From a virus: DNA of 64,000 nt. The position numbers and the translations under genes were made by a program. Where the stretch lies: positions 61,433-125,432 of the IMG/VR virus record IMGVR_UViG_3300036832_001166. The stretch is one strand, 5' to 3'. Under the pieces are notes generated by a model that saw only the letters and a program-made list of their open reading frames with translations, did not search any database and was not told the origin of the DNA. Position 1 is the stretch's first letter. Each line of letters begins with the position of its first letter. Below are positions 16,753 through 24,354 of this stretch, piece after piece.

Positions 16753-18564
16753 ATGCCGTCTGAGGCTGTCACCAAGGTGCTGTCCCGTCTGTGGGCGTTG
16801 GACTGTGACGCGAAGGGCTCAGAGCAGCACGGCTGGAACGCCAAGTGCCCGGCGCACGAGGACCGCAGCCCGAGCCTGAAGCTCGACCAGGGCGACGACG
16901 GCCGCGCGCTGATCTACTGCCACGCCGGATGCACCCTGGAGGCGCTGACGGCCGCGATGGCGCTGGACCCCTCAGACCTGTTTGAGGCCGAGCCCGCGCC
17001 GATCCCCGAGCGGGTCGTGATCGAACGCTACGACTACGTCGACGAGGACGGTACGTTGCTGTTCCAGGTCGAGCGGATGCGCCCCAAGGCGTTCCGCCAG
17101 CGCCGCCCCAACGGCCACGGCGGCTGGGAGTACTCCCTCGGCGATGTGCGCCGCGTCCTGTACCGGCTGCCGAAGGTGATCGAGGCGGTCAAGGCCGGGG
17201 AGATCATCTGTGTCGTCGAGGGCGAACGCGACGTCCACACCCTGGAGGGCAAGGGCAAGGTCGCGACGACGTGCCCCGGCGGCGCCGGGAAGTGGCGCGA
17301 CCAGTACTCAGAGACGCTCCGCGGCGCGAAGGTCGCGATCATCCAGGACGCCGACCCGCTCGATCCGAAGACCGGCAAGCGCCCCGGCCAGGATCACGCC
17401 CTGCAGGTCCGCGCGGCGTTGGACGGCGTCGCTGCTGCTGTCAAGGTGTTCCAGCCCGCCGTCGGCAAGGACGTCACCGACCACGTGAAGGGTGGCCTGC
17501 CGCTGTCTGAGCTGGTCGACGTCACCGACGGGGAGCCTGCTAGACCGAAGATGGAGGTGCTGTCCGCGCGCGCCATGATGGAGCTGCCGGACCCTGACCA
17601 GGAGGGGTACCTGCTCGGCCCGCTGATCTACCGCGGGCACCGCATCGTGATCGGCGGCTGGACCGGCCACGGAAAGACCACCTTCTGCATGCACATGGTC
17701 GCCTCCGCCGTCGAGGGCCGCGAGTTCCTGCGGCCCGGCTGGACCGGCAAGGGCAAGCTCAAGGCGCTGGTCGTCGACGTCGAGCAGGGCACCAAGACCG
17801 TCAAACGCGTGCTCCGCGAGGTTGGCCTGGACCGCTCCGAGCAGGTGCAGTACCTACGCGTCGCTGACGGGCTCGCGCTCGACAACGACCCGGACGCGAT
17901 CGCGTTCATGGAGAAGACGCTGCACGAGGGCCACTTCGACATCGTCCTTGCCGACCCGCTGTACAAGCTCGGCCGCGGCGATCTCAACGACGCGCGCGCC
18001 GCCACCGACCTGATGCGCCGGTTCGATGACTGGCGTGAGCGCTACGAGTTCGCGCTGCTGCTGCCTATGCACTGCCGCAAGCCGAAGGAGACCGCCAAGC
18101 TGTCCGCGCATGACTTGTTTGGAAGCAGTGCCTATCAATGGGGTGCCGAGGCCCTGCTCGGGATCGAGCGCAAGAGCCGGTCGCTCACCTGGCTGCACTG
18201 GTGGAAAGACCGCGAGGGCGAGCTGGTCGAGGACGGCGCGCAGCTCGGCGGCCACTGGAACCTGCACTTCGACCGGCGCCGCGGGTTTGAGAAGTACCCC
18301 GAGCATGAGCAGGACAAGCTCGTCGAGGTGTCCGCCACCCCCCGCTTCGATCTCGACGAGTTCTGCCTCGACGCGATCAAGCAGCTCGGCACCGCCACCC
18401 GCGAGGACATCCACCGCCGCCTGCGCCACCAGGGCCGACTCGATGTCAGCGTCGCGAAGATCACCCGCGCCTGCGAGCGACTCGGCGGCCGCGGCGTCAT
18501 GAGCAACGGCGAACACTTCCTCAAGGACCGCGCCTACTACCTCCAGGACGAGCTGACGGTGTAG
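16753..18564 (+). CDS. Primase-helicase (zinc finger, TOPRIM, RepA-like ATPase)
   Basis: 603 residues from ATG 16753 (SD TGGAGG); an upstream ATG at 16672 would add a compositionally unlike extension. Order: zinc finger (CPAHEDRSPSLKL with CHAGC, residues ~30-60), TOPRIM (CVVEGERDVHTLEG and QDADPLD, ~155-205), a RepA/DnaB-like ATPase with Walker A GGWTGHGKTTF (~300) and Walker B-like IVLADPLYKLG (~400), and a C-terminal winged-helix-like tail (AIKQLGTATREDIHRRLRH). One chain should unwind and prime the phage fork. No DNA polymerase is seen, so host polymerase may be recruited. Confidence 0.88.
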   Translation: MPSEAVTKVLSRLWALDCDAKGSEQHGWNAKCPAHEDRSPSLKLDQGDDGRALIYCHAGCTLEALTAAMALDPSDLFEAEPAPIPERVVIERYDYVDEDGTLLFQVERMRPKAFRQRRPNGHGGWEYSLGDVRRVLYRLPKVIEAVKAGEIICVVEGERDVHTLEGKGKVATTCPGGAGKWRDQYSETLRGAKVAIIQDADPLDPKTGKRPGQDHALQVRAALDGVAAAVKVFQPAVGKDVTDHVKGGLPLSELVDVTDGEPARPKMEVLSARAMMELPDPDQEGYLLGPLIYRGHRIVIGGWTGHGKTTFCMHMVASAVEGREFLRPGWTGKGKLKALVVDVEQGTKTVKRVLREVGLDRSEQVQYLRVADGLALDNDPDAIAFMEKTLHEGHFDIVLADPLYKLGRGDLNDARAATDLMRRFDDWRERYEFALLLPMHCRKPKETAKLSAHDLFGSSAYQWGAEALLGIERKSRSLTWLHWWKDREGELVEDGAQLGGHWNLHFDRRRGFEKYPEHEQDKLVEVSATPRFDLDEFCLDAIKQLGTATREDIHRRLRHQGRLDVSVAKITRACERLGGRGVMSNGEHFLKDRAYYLQDELTV

Positions 18565-18838
18565 GCGCGATCGCGATGGAGCCCCCACCCCGATAGGGCC
18601 ACCAAGGGGACCACGGTCGCTCCTCGCCTGGAGCGGAGGCCGTCCGGTAGACCATTGAAGCGCGGAGCTTGTAGCCCGGGAACGGGGTGAAGTGCGTGGC
18701 GCGCTGAGGTCGACGGAGCCCGACGAACTGTCGATGGACTCAGCGTCGGAAGCTCAGGTTTTTCTGCTCCCCAGGGGCAGTAGGCCTAAGCCCTCGCCTG
18801 CCTCGGATCTTGCATCGGAAGGGCCCGACGGTAAGGGG

Positions 18839-18858
18839 GGGTGCTAACATCGTGTGCG
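18839..18858. promoter_or_regulatory. Degenerate operator/promoter box
   Basis: TGCTAACATCGTGTGCGAT keeps one half (ATCGTGTGC) of the box and an extended -10-like TGC-TAACAT on the opposite side. Transcription rightwards would be antisense to the minus-strand gene at 18966. Confidence 0.35.
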
Positions 18859-18861
18859 ATG

Positions 18862-18938
18862 CGGCCCGGCCAGGCTGGGCTAGGCGCGGCGAGGGAGGCC
18901 CGGCAAGGCAGGGCTCGGATGGGCTTGGCGCGGGAGGA
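18862..18938. repeat. Degenerate GGCNN pentamer repeat array (copy a)
   Basis: Successive GGC triplets recur mostly every five bases (GGCCAGGCTGGGCTAGGC and onward). The same pattern occurs at 21066-21113, 21876-22246 and, in reverse complement, 49010-49078. Confidence 0.6.
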
Positions 18939-18965
18939 GGGATCGGCCCGATGGTCGCTCCCTCC

Positions 18966-19439
18966 TCAACTCTCCAGCCGCTGCTTGAGTCGCTCGATCG
19001 CGGCTTTGGCGGCTTCAACTTCGCCGGGCTCGGCGTTCGCGGACGGGTCGAGCACGCGTTCCATCAGCTCGATCCGGCGTTGCAGCGGGCGGCGTTTGGC
19101 CATGCTGTTGAGCACGTCGTTGACGCTGTCGCGCAGGTACTCCAGCTCTTCGACGAACCGCTCCTCGTCGTACTCGTCGATCACCTTCTCGACGGCGTTG
19201 TCGTATGTGCTGGTGTAGGTGAGGTCGGCCGCGATCAACTTCTCGATGTACCGGATCACCGCGATCAGGTCTTCGGTCTTGCGGTGGTATTGGTCGCGCA
19301 GGCCGGGCCGGTGCCGGTAGCTCGGCTTGGTCGTCCAGCCGTACCATTGCTGGAACGCGGGCTGGGTGTAGATCGACCCTTCGTTCACGTGGTACAGCTC
19401 GCCGTCGATGACCGACCGGACGTAGATCTTCTTGGGCAT
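18966..19439 (-). CDS. Charged helical hypothetical protein
   Basis: 157 residues from ATG 19439, which overlaps the upstream stop; a GTG immediately upstream is less likely. The N-terminus is compact and aromatic (YVRSVIDGELYHVNE), the rest is charged helix (VEKVIDEYDEERFVEELEYL; LQRRIELMERVL). Likely a coiled-coil oligomer or partner of the next protein. No family recognised. Confidence 0.65.
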   Translation of the reverse strand: MPKKIYVRSVIDGELYHVNEGSIYTQPAFQQWYGWTTKPSYRHRPGLRDQYHRKTEDLIAVIRYIEKLIAADLTYTSTYDNAVEKVIDEYDEERFVEELEYLRDSVNDVLNSMAKRRPLQRRIELMERVLDPSANAEPGEVEAAKAAIERLKQRLES

Positions 19440-20095
19440 CACGCCGCCTCGTCGAGTCGGTCTTCCAGCTCGGCGGCCTTGGTGTAGAAGCTGTCGGCCT
19501 CCTCAGGGTTGCCGAGCGCGAGCACGCTGTCGGCCTTGTCGCGCAGCGCCTTGATCTTGTCGCGGAGCTGCTTGTCGCCGCGCTGCGTGTCGATCCCGGC
19601 CACGAGCCGCGTGAGTGCGTCGAGCGCCGAGACGGCGCCGTCGTACACCTCTTCCAGCTCGTTGTCGGGCACCGAGTCCTTCGACCAGTAGATCATCGGC
19701 TGGATCCGCCGGGCGTGCAGCGCCAGCTCCAGCACCTTGCGGCGCTCCTGGATCCAGCGCGAGCGGCTGGACGTGCCCGCTTCCTTCTCCATCCGGCGGT
19801 AGCCGCTGATCTGCGTCGCGAGCCCGCTTAGCTCGTGCTTGGGCCCGCTGGCGGCGCGCTCCTTGTAGGCGATCACGCACCGGATCCCGAACAGGATCGT
19901 CGGCGACAGCGGCTTACGCTCGGTGCCGTCAGCCCGGCGCGCGGGCCAGTCGTCAGTCCCGGCCTTGGACGCGGCCACGATCGCGTCCCGTGGCTTGCGC
20001 CGGATCAGCATCTTCTCCACCCACTCCACCACGGCATCGTCGTGCGCGATGCTGTCGCGGCCCCCGATCAGGGAGGTCCAGTCTCTTGCCATCAT
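19439..20095 (-). CDS. Hypothetical helical protein
   Basis: 218 residues. ATG 20095 is chosen because GACCGAGGAGACA, the phage's conserved SD, precedes it. WTSLIGGRDSIAHDDAVVEW starts a mostly alpha-helical protein with basic patches (KMLIRRKPRD, RRMEKEAGTSSRSRW) and a heptad-like C-terminus (LRDKIKALRDKADSVL). Co-transcribed with two other unknown genes; the basic surface fits a DNA or RNA binder, which is inference only. Confidence 0.65.
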   Translation of the reverse strand: MMARDWTSLIGGRDSIAHDDAVVEWVEKMLIRRKPRDAIVAASKAGTDDWPARRADGTERKPLSPTILFGIRCVIAYKERAASGPKHELSGLATQISGYRRMEKEAGTSSRSRWIQERRKVLELALHARRIQPMIYWSKDSVPDNELEEVYDGAVSALDALTRLVAGIDTQRGDKQLRDKIKALRDKADSVLALGNPEEADSFYTKAAELEDRLDEAA

Positions 20096-20129
20096 TGTCT
20101 CCTCGGTCTTTGATGCAGGGGGCCGGGCT

Positions 20130-20166
20130 GCCGGTGCTAGCGGAGCGAGGTCACCCGTCGCTGGCC
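20130..20166 (-). repeat. Leader repeat copy A
   Basis: On the minus strand this reads GGCCAGCGACGGGTGACCTCG and continues to CACCGGC. It is a diverged copy of the two repeats at 20929-20999 and likewise lies just upstream of an SD (for the gene starting at 20095). Confidence 0.55.
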
Positions 20167-20195
20167 TAGCAGCGCCACCCCGGCCCTTCCTGCGG

Positions 20196-20915
20196 TTACT
20201 CGTCCTCTTCGCCGTTCGCTTCGGCGCGGAGGGTGTAGGCGGCCAGGGCCTTGTCACCGGCCTGCTTGGCTGCCTTCTTCAGAGCCGAGCGGGCCCGGCC
20301 CTTGAGCGTCGGAAGCTGCCGGGTGAACAGGCCCACCTGCTCAGCGGCACCGACCAGCGCGATCTCGGCCTTGTCGGTCATCGGTCGGATGATCTCGGCC
20401 TCGACGTACTTCGCCTCGTTGGTCAGGAACAGGTAGTCGCCTGCCTTGACCAGCACGAGGTCGTCCAGCTCGTCGCGGACCCAGCGCTGCAGGGTGCCGC
20501 CGTACTTGTGGTCGACCAGCTTCCAGATGTGCTGCTCGGCCTTGTGCCACGCGGTGCGGGCAAGCGCGTCCTGCGCGTCCCACGCGTCGGCGTCGCCGTG
20601 GGGCGGCGGCACCGGCTCGTTGGTTAGCAGCGCTCCCGCGACCAGGTAGCGGTGGATCGGCACGTCGAGCCGCTCCTCCTTGGCCGCCCCGACAACATGG
20701 TCCTGAGCGATCGCGAAGATGGCCTTCTTGATCGCTTCGTTGTCGACCTTCTCCACGGGCGTGATCTTGCTGTCGTCGACGTACGTGAACTCGTACTCGC
20801 GCAGCAGCGCCCGCATCGCCAATGCCTCGGTGACCGAGACGCTGGCGCTTGACCTGACCGCCTCCTCGTAGGCCTGGACGGCCTCCGCGAGGTGGTCCTG
20901 GGATTGTGTAGCCAT
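20196..20915 (-). CDS. Hypothetical replication-region protein
   Basis: 239 residues, ATG 20915 with AGGAAGG upstream. Features: helical N-terminus, LDVPIHRYLVAGALLTNE, and WHKAEQHIWKLVDHKYGG. A basic C-terminal stretch (KGRARSALKKAAKQAG) precedes an acidic end. First gene of a minus-strand operon transcribed away from the RAMP-like gene from back-to-back boxes. Function unknown. Confidence 0.65.
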   Translation of the reverse strand: MATQSQDHLAEAVQAYEEAVRSSASVSVTEALAMRALLREYEFTYVDDSKITPVEKVDNEAIKKAIFAIAQDHVVGAAKEERLDVPIHRYLVAGALLTNEPVPPPHGDADAWDAQDALARTAWHKAEQHIWKLVDHKYGGTLQRWVRDELDDLVLVKAGDYLFLTNEAKYVEAEIIRPMTDKAEIALVGAAEQVGLFTRQLPTLKGRARSALKKAAKQAGDKALAAYTLRAEANGEEDE

Positions 20916-20928
20916 GCCCTTCCTTCCT

Positions 20929-20956
20929 GCCGGTGCGAGGTTGCCCGTCGCTCGGC
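20929..20956 (-). repeat. Leader repeat copy B
   Basis: Minus-strand GCCGAGCGACGGGCAACC then CTCGCACCGGC, located directly before the SD of the gene starting at 20915. Near-identical ends to copy C. Confidence 0.6.
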
Positions 20957-20964
20957 GGTTGACT

Positions 20965-20999
20965 CCGGTGCGAGGGCCTGGCTCGGCCCGTCGCTCGGC
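20965..20999 (-). repeat. Leader repeat copy C
   Basis: Minus-strand GCCGAGCGACGGGC, a variable seven-base-longer centre, then CCTCGCACCGG. The ends are the same as in copy B, the middle is different, which suggests selection on the ends (pairing or protein binding). Confidence 0.6.
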
Positions 21000-21008
21000 A
21001 TGGCCGGG

Positions 21009-21058
21009 ACTGTAGCACACGACTTGTTTGACGGGTCGCACGAATCGTGTGCTACAGT
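21009..21058. promoter_or_regulatory. Back-to-back divergent box promoters
   Basis: A perfect 14-bp inverted repeat (21009-21022 and 21045-21058, 22 bp apart) ends in TACAGT on each strand, giving outward extended -10 elements (TGTGC-TACAGT). The rightward one has TTGACG at 21028-21033 as a possible -35 with a 19-bp spacer. It would drive the minus operon (20915) and the plus gene (21153) under one regulator. Confidence 0.8.
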
Positions 21059-21065
21059 TCGCCCC

Positions 21066-21113
21066 CTCGGCCATGCATGGCACGGTAAGGCTGGTACGGC
21101 CGGGGCACATAAT
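21066..21113. repeat. Pentamer repeat array (copy b) in a 5' leader
   Basis: GGCCATGCATGGCACGGTAA and following GGC units with ~5-bp spacing lie between the divergent promoter and the RAMP-like gene, hence in its untranslated leader. Confidence 0.5.
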
Positions 21114-21152
21114 GCGAACTGCCTCAATGACGAGGCAAGGGGGCAAACCCAC

Positions 21153-21869
21153 ATGATGAATGGGCCTGTCCGACGGGTGATCCCCGTCGGATACCAGGTG
21201 TACAGGCTGCGGTTGGATGGACAGTCGCCGCTTCTGATGAACTCGTCCGAGTACGACCGGGCGAGCGACACATACCGAGCGTTCAAGGCGCTCGGCAGCA
21301 AGCGCGGCAAGACGATCGAGGACGAGCTACGTCTCGGCGAGCTGGAGTTCCACCTCGGGCTGCACTACGACGAGAAGGTCGGAGTGTTCATCCCCGGGAT
21401 CAACCTCAAGGAGCTGATCCGCTCCGCCGCCACGAAGTACCGCAAGGGCGAGGAGATCCGGCGCAGCCTGATCGTGCCGGACTACCGGATCCCGCTGATC
21501 TACGACGGCCCGCGCACGCCCGCGGAGCTGTACGCGCAGGGCTATTACGACACGCGCATGGTCGCGAACGCTGGCGCCGGTTCCGGCCGCGTGCCGAGGA
21601 CACGACCCGCGTTTGAGGAGTGGGCGATCGAGACCGACATCGCGTTCGATCCGGAGGATCTCGACGACGACCTCGTCCAGAACGCCATCGACCGCAGCAC
21701 GAAGTACGGCTTCGGGGATGGGCGCTCGATCGGCTTCGGCGCGTTTGAGCCGACGTTGACATTTCTCAGGCGTCAGTCGAAGGTCAGCAAGGCGGATGCG
21801 GTCAAGGCTCCGAACGGCCGCGCGAAGACCAACCTGGCGGCGGCGACGTCGCGGATCCTGAGTTCGTAG
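21153..21869 (+). CDS. RAMP-like conserved phage protein
   Basis: 238 residues from ATG 21153 (SD AAGGGGG, 9-nt spacing). The sequence QVYRLRLDGQSPLLMNSSEY, GVFIPGINLKELIRSAATKY and the final glycine-rich loop YGFGDGRSIGFGAFEP have the layout of a RAMP (Cas5/6/7-like RRM) fold: an N-terminal beta strand with the ligand-pocket helix and a C-terminal G-rich loop. Similar stand-alone proteins occur near recombination or replication genes of phages. No CRISPR array or other cas gene is in the window. It sits between the minus operon and RusA. RNA or ssDNA binding is an inference. Confidence 0.65.
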   Translation: MMNGPVRRVIPVGYQVYRLRLDGQSPLLMNSSEYDRASDTYRAFKALGSKRGKTIEDELRLGELEFHLGLHYDEKVGVFIPGINLKELIRSAATKYRKGEEIRRSLIVPDYRIPLIYDGPRTPAELYAQGYYDTRMVANAGAGSGRVPRTRPAFEEWAIETDIAFDPEDLDDDLVQNAIDRSTKYGFGDGRSIGFGAFEPTLTFLRRQSKVSKADAVKAPNGRAKTNLAAATSRILSS

Positions 21870-21875
21870 GCCTTG

Positions 21876-22246
21876 GCGCGGTAGGGCGCGGCCCGGCGGG
21901 TTCGGCACGGACGGCTCGGTTGGCCAGGCCCGGACCGGCAGGGCTCGGCCGGGCGAGGCTCGGCACGTCCGGCTAGGCGGGGCATGGCACGGCACGGGTC
22001 GTTCTATGCGGGGGCCGGTCGAATGATCGGCCTCCTGCGTAGACACGGCTGGGCGCGGTTGGCAAGGCTCGGATGGCGTGGACTGGCTAGGCTCGGAACG
22101 GTTGGGCGTGGTAGGCGAGGCGGGCGAGGCGAGGCGGGCAAGGCCCGGCTTGGCGAGGTTGGTAAGGCGGGGTACGGCATGGCAGGCTTGGCACGGCGTG
22201 ACATGGCGGGGCAATGCCCGGCGTGGCACGGCAAGGCACGGCACGG
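21876..22246. repeat. Large degenerate GGCNN pentamer repeat array (copy c)
   Basis: About 370 bp in which GGC recurs mostly at five-base intervals, e.g. GGCGTGGCACGGCAAGGCAC near 22221. Units vary at positions 4-5 and phase slips occur, so it is an old or rapidly mutating array. It does not code in phase. Confidence 0.75.
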
Positions 22247-22278
22247 GATCACCGGCAGCCTTCGGGCTGCCGGTGATC
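22247..22278 (+). terminator. Strong hairpin with UUCG tetraloop
   Basis: A perfect 14-bp stem (22247-22260 with 22265-22278) closes a TTCG loop and is followed by ACTTTC. It insulates RusA from the upstream gene. Confidence 0.8.
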
Positions 22279-22299
22279 ACTTTCGTCTGCGGCCGGTCG

Positions 22300-22314
22300 T
22301 AGACTCACGCTGTG
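22300..22314 (+). promoter_or_regulatory. Candidate leaderless promoter of rusA
   Basis: TAGACT (22300-22305), six bases, GTG 22312, immediately after a strong terminator. No SD precedes the start. Confidence 0.6.
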
Positions 22315-22836
22315 ATCGAGTTCGTGGTTCTCGGCAGGCCAGTCACGAAGGGTTCGACGACGTCGTTCGCTGCCAAGCGGAAGGACGGCACGCTCGTCAC
22401 GCGCGAGAACGGCAACCCGGTGGTCGTGACCCGCAACGCGTCCGGCGCCCGCGGCCGCACCTGGGAGAACGCCGTTGCGAGCTGCGCCCTGGAGGCGCGC
22501 GAGCTGGCCGGGGGCCGCATCGCCCGCGGCGAGCCGGTCGGCATCGAGGTGGTCTTCTTCCAGCCGCGGCTCGCCTCCCACTTCGGCACCGGCCGCAATG
22601 CGTGCAAGCTAAAGGACTCCGCGCCGCCGTTCCCGGCCACCCGGCCGGACGTCGATAAGTACCTGCGCGCGGTGCTCGATGCGCTCACTTCGGTGCTCTA
22701 CGCCGACGATGGACAGGTCGTGACCGTCCGCGCGGAGAAGCGGTTCGGCGATCCGGCGCGCGCGGAGATCCGCTGCTGGGTAGTGTCTGCGCTACCGGTC
22801 GACGGTCAGCTTGGCTTGGAGCTGGCGGTCGCCTAA
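22312..22836 (+). CDS. rusA: RusA-family Holliday junction resolvase
   Basis: 174 residues, GTG start. The N-terminal VVLGRPVTKGS and the core RPDVDKYLRAVLDAL followed by YADDGQV, with the conserved Asp residues, are diagnostic of RusA. It resolves recombination intermediates before packaging, fitting the RecT/exonuclease module. Its promoter appears leaderless. Confidence 0.92.
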   Translation: MIEFVVLGRPVTKGSTTSFAAKRKDGTLVTRENGNPVVVTRNASGARGRTWENAVASCALEARELAGGRIARGEPVGIEVVFFQPRLASHFGTGRNACKLKDSAPPFPATRPDVDKYLRAVLDALTSVLYADDGQVVTVRAEKRFGDPARAEIRCWVVSALPVDGQLGLELAVA

Positions 22837-22895
22837 AGGTTCGTACCGAGGAGACGACCGGCCTGGGTTCCACGCACCCGGGCCGGTCACCCCGG

Positions 22896-23174
22896 CTACG
22901 CCCAGCCCGCGAGCGTGTCGACCTGCTTGCGCCCCTGACGGCTCTTGTCCAGCGCCGCCTTGTGCTCGTCACCGGCGGCGCGACGCTCGTGGTAGATCGC
23001 GCTCTCAAGCTCAGCGATCGCGACGTCGCGCAGCGCCTTGATGTCAAGGTCGGCGTTGAGCTGCGCGATCACGACCGCGTGCAAGAGCGCATCAGCTCGG
23101 CGCCGGGCCTTCCGCGCCAGCGTCGCCCACCTCGGTGGCTGCATCGCCTTGAGCTGTTCGCGGGACAGGCTCAC
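22896..23174 (-). CDS. Small helical hypothetical protein
   Basis: 92 residues from GTG 23174 (GTGA overlap with the upstream gene). Predominantly helical and charged: LSREQLKAMQPPRWATLARK, ALRDVAIAELESAIYHERR. The longer open frame upstream is antisense-like Arg-rich sequence and is not used. No family recognised. Confidence 0.6.
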   Translation of the reverse strand: MSLSREQLKAMQPPRWATLARKARRRADALLHAVVIAQLNADLDIKALRDVAIAELESAIYHERRAAGDEHKAALDKSRQGRKQVDTLAGWA

Positions 23175-23875
23175 AGCTCCAGCCCGTCCCGCGTGCGCTG
23201 TTCCATCTGGCTGATGATCCGGCGGCCCATCGCCCAGCAGCCGCCCGGCTGCCGCGGCGCCAGCGACCCGTACACGATCCACGGCCAGCGCTTCTGCAGG
23301 CCGTCGGCGAGGATCCGGTGAAAGCCTTCGGTGTGGGTTTGGAGTCGAACTCCCTTCGTCCTCGTCTGGTACGGCGAGGCGAGGTGCGCGGCCTCGTGGT
23401 AGATCAGCTCCAGCCCGCCCTCGTAGCTGGCGTTGCTGCCGAACGTGAACCACACGTCGAACCCGCCGAGGACGGCGCGGCCGGTGTGGTAGTGCTTGTC
23501 GCCGCGGCGGATCGTGATGTTCAGATCGTCGATCGTCGGCTTGCTCCTGGCCGACCAGCCGTCGAAGAAGCCCATGTCGGTCAGGGCGCGGCGCAGCTCA
23601 GCGCGGACGTCCAGCTCGCGCTCGCGTCCGCGCGCGTCGTTCAGCTTGACGATCCAATGCTCGCGTGCCTTCTCCCGCTTCTGACGCGCACGCGCCGCCT
23701 TCGCGACCCGGCCGCGTTCGCGCTCGCGCTCCAATGCCGGAGCGTGACGCTTGACCAGCCGACCGGTCTCAAGTGAGCACGGCCAGCAGAAGCGCCTGAC
23801 GTCGTCGGCGCGCATCCGCTCCGGCGCGAGCACGCCCGAGTGATTCGGGTTGTCGCATATCCACGTCCTGGCCAT
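23171..23875 (-). CDS. SprT-like zinc metalloprotein
   Basis: 234 residues. An N-terminal zinc-knuckle-like segment (CDNPNHSG ... CWPCS), a charged linker, then GGFDVWFTFGSN and LELIYHEAAHLAS, where HEAAH is the zincin motif, with a later TEGFHRI helix. This is the layout of SprT-like peptidase domains common in actinobacterial phages. ATG 23875 overlaps the preceding stop. Substrate unknown; possibly DNA-protein crosslink or host protein processing. Confidence 0.75.
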   Translation of the reverse strand: MARTWICDNPNHSGVLAPERMRADDVRRFCWPCSLETGRLVKRHAPALERERERGRVAKAARARQKREKAREHWIVKLNDARGRERELDVRAELRRALTDMGFFDGWSARSKPTIDDLNITIRRGDKHYHTGRAVLGGFDVWFTFGSNASYEGGLELIYHEAAHLASPYQTRTKGVRLQTHTEGFHRILADGLQKRWPWIVYGSLAPRQPGGCWAMGRRIISQMEQRTRDGLEL

Positions 23876-24075
23876 CAGTACCACCGCGGCGTCCGCCGCG
23901 TGGCGAGATGCCATCCGTCGCAGAGTGTGCAGCGGTAGGCGGTGACGTTGTAGCCGTAACGCTCGGCGTAGTGCATCGCCTCCGCGTGGCTGTCGAACCG
24001 GCGCTTGGGTTTGCCGTCAGCGGTGAAGTGCTCGCCGACGATCCGCTGGCGCGAGCGCTGACGCTTGCGCATCAT
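23875..24075 (-). CDS. Small basic protein with CxxCxxWHL motif
   Basis: 66 residues, first ATG of an ATGATG pair after CCGACCGAGGGAGCGG. RRFDSHAEAMHYAERYGYN is followed by YRCTLCDGWHLAT, a short zinc-ribbon signature common in small phage and actinobacterial proteins. Confidence 0.7.
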   Translation of the reverse strand: MMRKRQRSRQRIVGEHFTADGKPKRRFDSHAEAMHYAERYGYNVTAYRCTLCDGWHLATRRTPRWY

Positions 24076-24281
24076 CCGCTCCCTCGGTCGGGGTGCTCGG
24101 GGCAGCCTCGGCAGCGCGGCAGGTGCCACTTCTCGCGGCCTGCCGCGTAGTCGAGGTAGCCGTCGTACCAGGCGTCGGGCGCGTTCGTGGCGTCGCCGTG
24201 CTCCAGTGTGGCGGCGCTGCCGCCGGAGTAGCGCCAGCCTCGGTTGTACCAGCGCTTGTACTCAGCGCTCAGGTCGATCAT
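24072..24281 (-). CDS. Small hypothetical protein
   Basis: 69 residues, ATG 24281 with the CCGACCGAGGAG SD. N-terminal half YKRWYNRGWRYSGG suggests a small helical domain; the end CRGCPEHP may bind metal. First gene of a minus operon driven from the box at 24331-24349. Confidence 0.65.
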   Translation of the reverse strand: MIDLSAEYKRWYNRGWRYSGGSAATLEHGDATNAPDAWYDGYLDYAAGREKWHLPRCRGCPEHPDRGSG

Positions 24282-24300
24282 CAAAGCTCCTCGGTCGGAT

Positions 24301-24323
24301 GGTGCGGCCACGAGGACCGCACC
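24301..24323 (-). other. Leader hairpin
   Basis: A 7-bp stem (24301-24307 with 24317-24323) lies between the box promoter and the SD of the gene starting at 24281. Confidence 0.6.
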
Positions 24324-24326
24324 TCC

Positions 24327-24349
24327 AGTGTAGCACACGTCGTGTGCCA
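24327..24349 (-). promoter_or_regulatory. Box promoter (minus strand)
   Basis: Minus-strand TGGCACACGACGTGTGCTA followed by the -10 TACACT, i.e. an extended -10 embedded in the dyad. Confidence 0.8.
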
Positions 24350-24354
24350 GTCGG

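Larger units (their letters stand above)
18565..18965. other. Noncoding region with box-like site and pentamer repeats
   Basis: About 400 nt separate the helicase from a convergent minus-strand operon. No credible ORF is present. It holds a small hairpin near 18618-18640 (CGCTCC/GGAGCG), a degenerate operator-like site near 18841-18857, and the repeat array at 18862-18938. A replication origin is conceivable but only from position. Confidence 0.5.
21870..22311. other. Noncoding region filled by repeats and a terminator
   Basis: From the stop of the RAMP-like gene to RusA there is no plausible gene; long overlapping open frames arise from the GC-rich repeats. Contents are the array at 21876-22246, the UUCG hairpin at 22247-22278 and the RusA promoter near 22300. 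Confidence 0.7.

Noticed and set aside
18810-19487. Plus-strand frames opposite the minus operon
   Set aside because: No SD or coupling, antisense-like composition; the minus frames are coupled by ATGA overlaps and have SDs.
21153-21869. CRISPR-Cas locus suggested by the RAMP-like protein
   Set aside because: No array of direct repeats with unique spacers, no Cas1/2/10; the GGCNN field has a 5-bp unit and no spacers.
21984-22658. Open frames through the pentamer array (+ and -)
   Set aside because: Period-5 repeats give stop-poor sequence in all frames; no start signal and no recognisable protein; the true gene is RusA in another frame.
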